Source of the DNA: JAHDNZ01 sp036721855
GTDB lineage: Bacteria; Bacillota; DTU065
Reading direction: 5' to 3'
DNA: 13,774 nt
Assembly: GCA_036721855.1 (NCBI GenBank)
Contig: DAIMKF010000042.1
Span: 1 to 13,774 of the forward strand
Every line of letters starts with the position of its first letter. The first letter of the stretch is position 1. Position numbers and translations under genes: made by a program. Below, in pieces: positions 13,191 to 13,774 of the stretch. The notes under the pieces are model-generated. The model saw only the letters and a list, made by a program, of their open reading frames with translations, made no database searches and was not told the origin of the DNA.

Positions 13191-13631
13191 CTAAACGGTT
13201 ATATTTAATTTAGCTTCAATATTGAGTTGGTGCTGGCCTACATATTGACTGCTAACTATTAAATCATAGCTTAGTCTGATTTGAATTAGAGCGTCTGTTG
13301 TTAAAACATTTACCGTACTTGGCAAGACCTCGACAGACATCTCTCCATAAGGGGTTAAATAAGAAGTTTCATATTTTTGCCCCTTAACAAAGACCTGGTG
13401 CATACTAGAGGAACCTGTCCTTTTAATAATTACCTTTTTACTGTCTGCAAGTGGCAGACAGATCTGGGTGGTAGTTCCTTTAATACCTATTAATTCAGTC
13501 TCTTCGTACTCAAGATAGAGAAAAGATTGATCTTCATAAGCAAAGCCCAGAGTATCCAGAGAAACCAAATGTTCCTTTTGTCCGTCAACAAGCTGGTAGG
13601 CTTCTATATGTAGCATAACCTTCTCTTTCAA
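13191..13631 (-). CDS. DUF1934 (YwiB-like) beta-barrel protein
   Basis: 146 residues, matching the length and pattern of the DUF1934 family (B. subtilis YwiB), small lipocalin-like beta-barrel proteins of unknown function. Visible features are alternating beta-strands, a central KVIIKRTGSSSMHQVF segment that reads like the family's conserved strand, and PYGEMSVEV. No signal peptide or membrane segment is seen, so it should be cytoplasmic. The TTG start at 13631 follows GGGGGG by about 6 bases; an inner ATG (residue 6) is too close to its GAGAAGG. In many Firmicutes this gene stands by argS; here a membrane protein follows and argS is not in the window. It is the first gene after a promoter at 13675-13703. 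Confidence 0.8.
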   Translation of the reverse strand: MKEKVMLHIEAYQLVDGQKEHLVSLDTLGFAYEDQSFLYLEYEETELIGIKGTTTQICLPLADSKKVIIKRTGSSSMHQVFVKGQKYETSYLTPYGEMSVEVLPSTVNVLTTDALIQIRLSYDLIVSSQYVGQHQLNIEAKLNITV

Positions 13632-13674
13632 TTAAAGCCCCCCATTCCTTAGAGACTATATGCCAAACATGAAT

Positions 13675-13703
13675 ATATTAGCATTTTAAGAGGAAAACCT
13701 CAA
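13675..13703 (-). promoter_or_regulatory. sigmaA-type promoter for the DUF1934-pyrG-fba group
   Basis: TTGAGG (13698-13703), a 17-base spacer and TAATAT (13675-13680) on the minus strand, about 40 bases before the first start codon. All five genes to 9283 run in the same direction with gaps of 14-117 bases and could be read from here. Confidence 0.7.
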
Positions 13704-13725
13704 GATAACATAAAAAGGATTGTAG

Positions 13726-13771
13726 TTATTCTATGATAATGTCATGTTGAACTTATTCTGATAAAATGTCA
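13726..13771. repeat. pair of similar 19-base direct repeats at the window edge
   Basis: TTATTCTATGATAATGTCA (13726-13744) and TTATTCTGATAAAATGTCA (13753-13771) start 27 bases apart. They share both ends exactly and differ in four central positions. Repeats of this kind ending in TGTCA occur at the ends of some IS21-type insertion sequences (from memory), but no transposase is visible in the window. Confidence 0.45.
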
Positions 13772-13774
13772 CCT

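Noticed and set aside
1..13774. CRISPR arrays, tRNA or rRNA genes, prophage genes and complete transposases
   Set aside because: None was seen. Repeats are limited to the M23 fragment and the 19-base pair at the right edge.

Overview
The window looks like chromosomal DNA of a low-to-moderate-GC Gram-positive bacterium, most likely a member of Clostridia (Peptococcaceae or Desulfotomaculum-like, placed by gene order and protein style, not by any search). The evidence is the greA-lysS pair with dusB nearby, a DUF1934 (YwiB-like) gene near pyrG, pyrG near a class II fba, strong TTGACA/TATAAT-type promoters, AGGAGG ribosome binding sites, U-tract terminators and frequent TTG/GTG starts. Every gene is on the minus strand except one radical SAM gene.

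Layout in transcription order on the minus strand, starting from the right end. (1) 13703-9236: a sigmaA-like promoter, then a DUF1934 protein, a DUF624/YesL-like membrane protein, pyrG (CTP synthase), a small secreted protein of unknown function, and fba with a terminator. Several leaders here fold into hairpins that touch the ribosome binding site. (2) 9076-8067: a membrane-anchored, two-LysM M23 peptidase with its own terminator. (3) 7766-6516, plus strand: an unassigned radical SAM protein. Its 3' flank carries a decayed 131-bp duplicate of the 3' end of the M23 gene, then a plus-strand terminator. (4) 6458-5170: rpmE (zinc-type L31), a terminator, then dusB with no promoter of its own. 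(5) 5168-2501: a three-gene operon with its own promoter and a palindrome at the predicted transcription start. It encodes an HTH protein, a Rossmann-like protein and a protein that closely resembles cyanobacterial long-chain acyl-ACP reductase (AAR). (6) 2324-4: a near-consensus promoter, a structured leader with an intrinsic terminator, then greA and lysS.

Most of the window is housekeeping: transcript cleavage, lysyl-tRNA charging, tRNA dihydrouridylation, ribosomal protein, CTP synthesis, glycolysis and wall turnover. The most interesting part is the three-gene insert between dusB and greA. Its last gene keeps the AAR signature, including the cysteine that is acylated in the cyanobacterial enzyme. 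The middle gene looks like a diverged partner of the same fold, with Asn at that position. No aldehyde-deformylating oxygenase gene is present in the window. All family statements rest on reading the sequence and on remembered family features; no database search was run.
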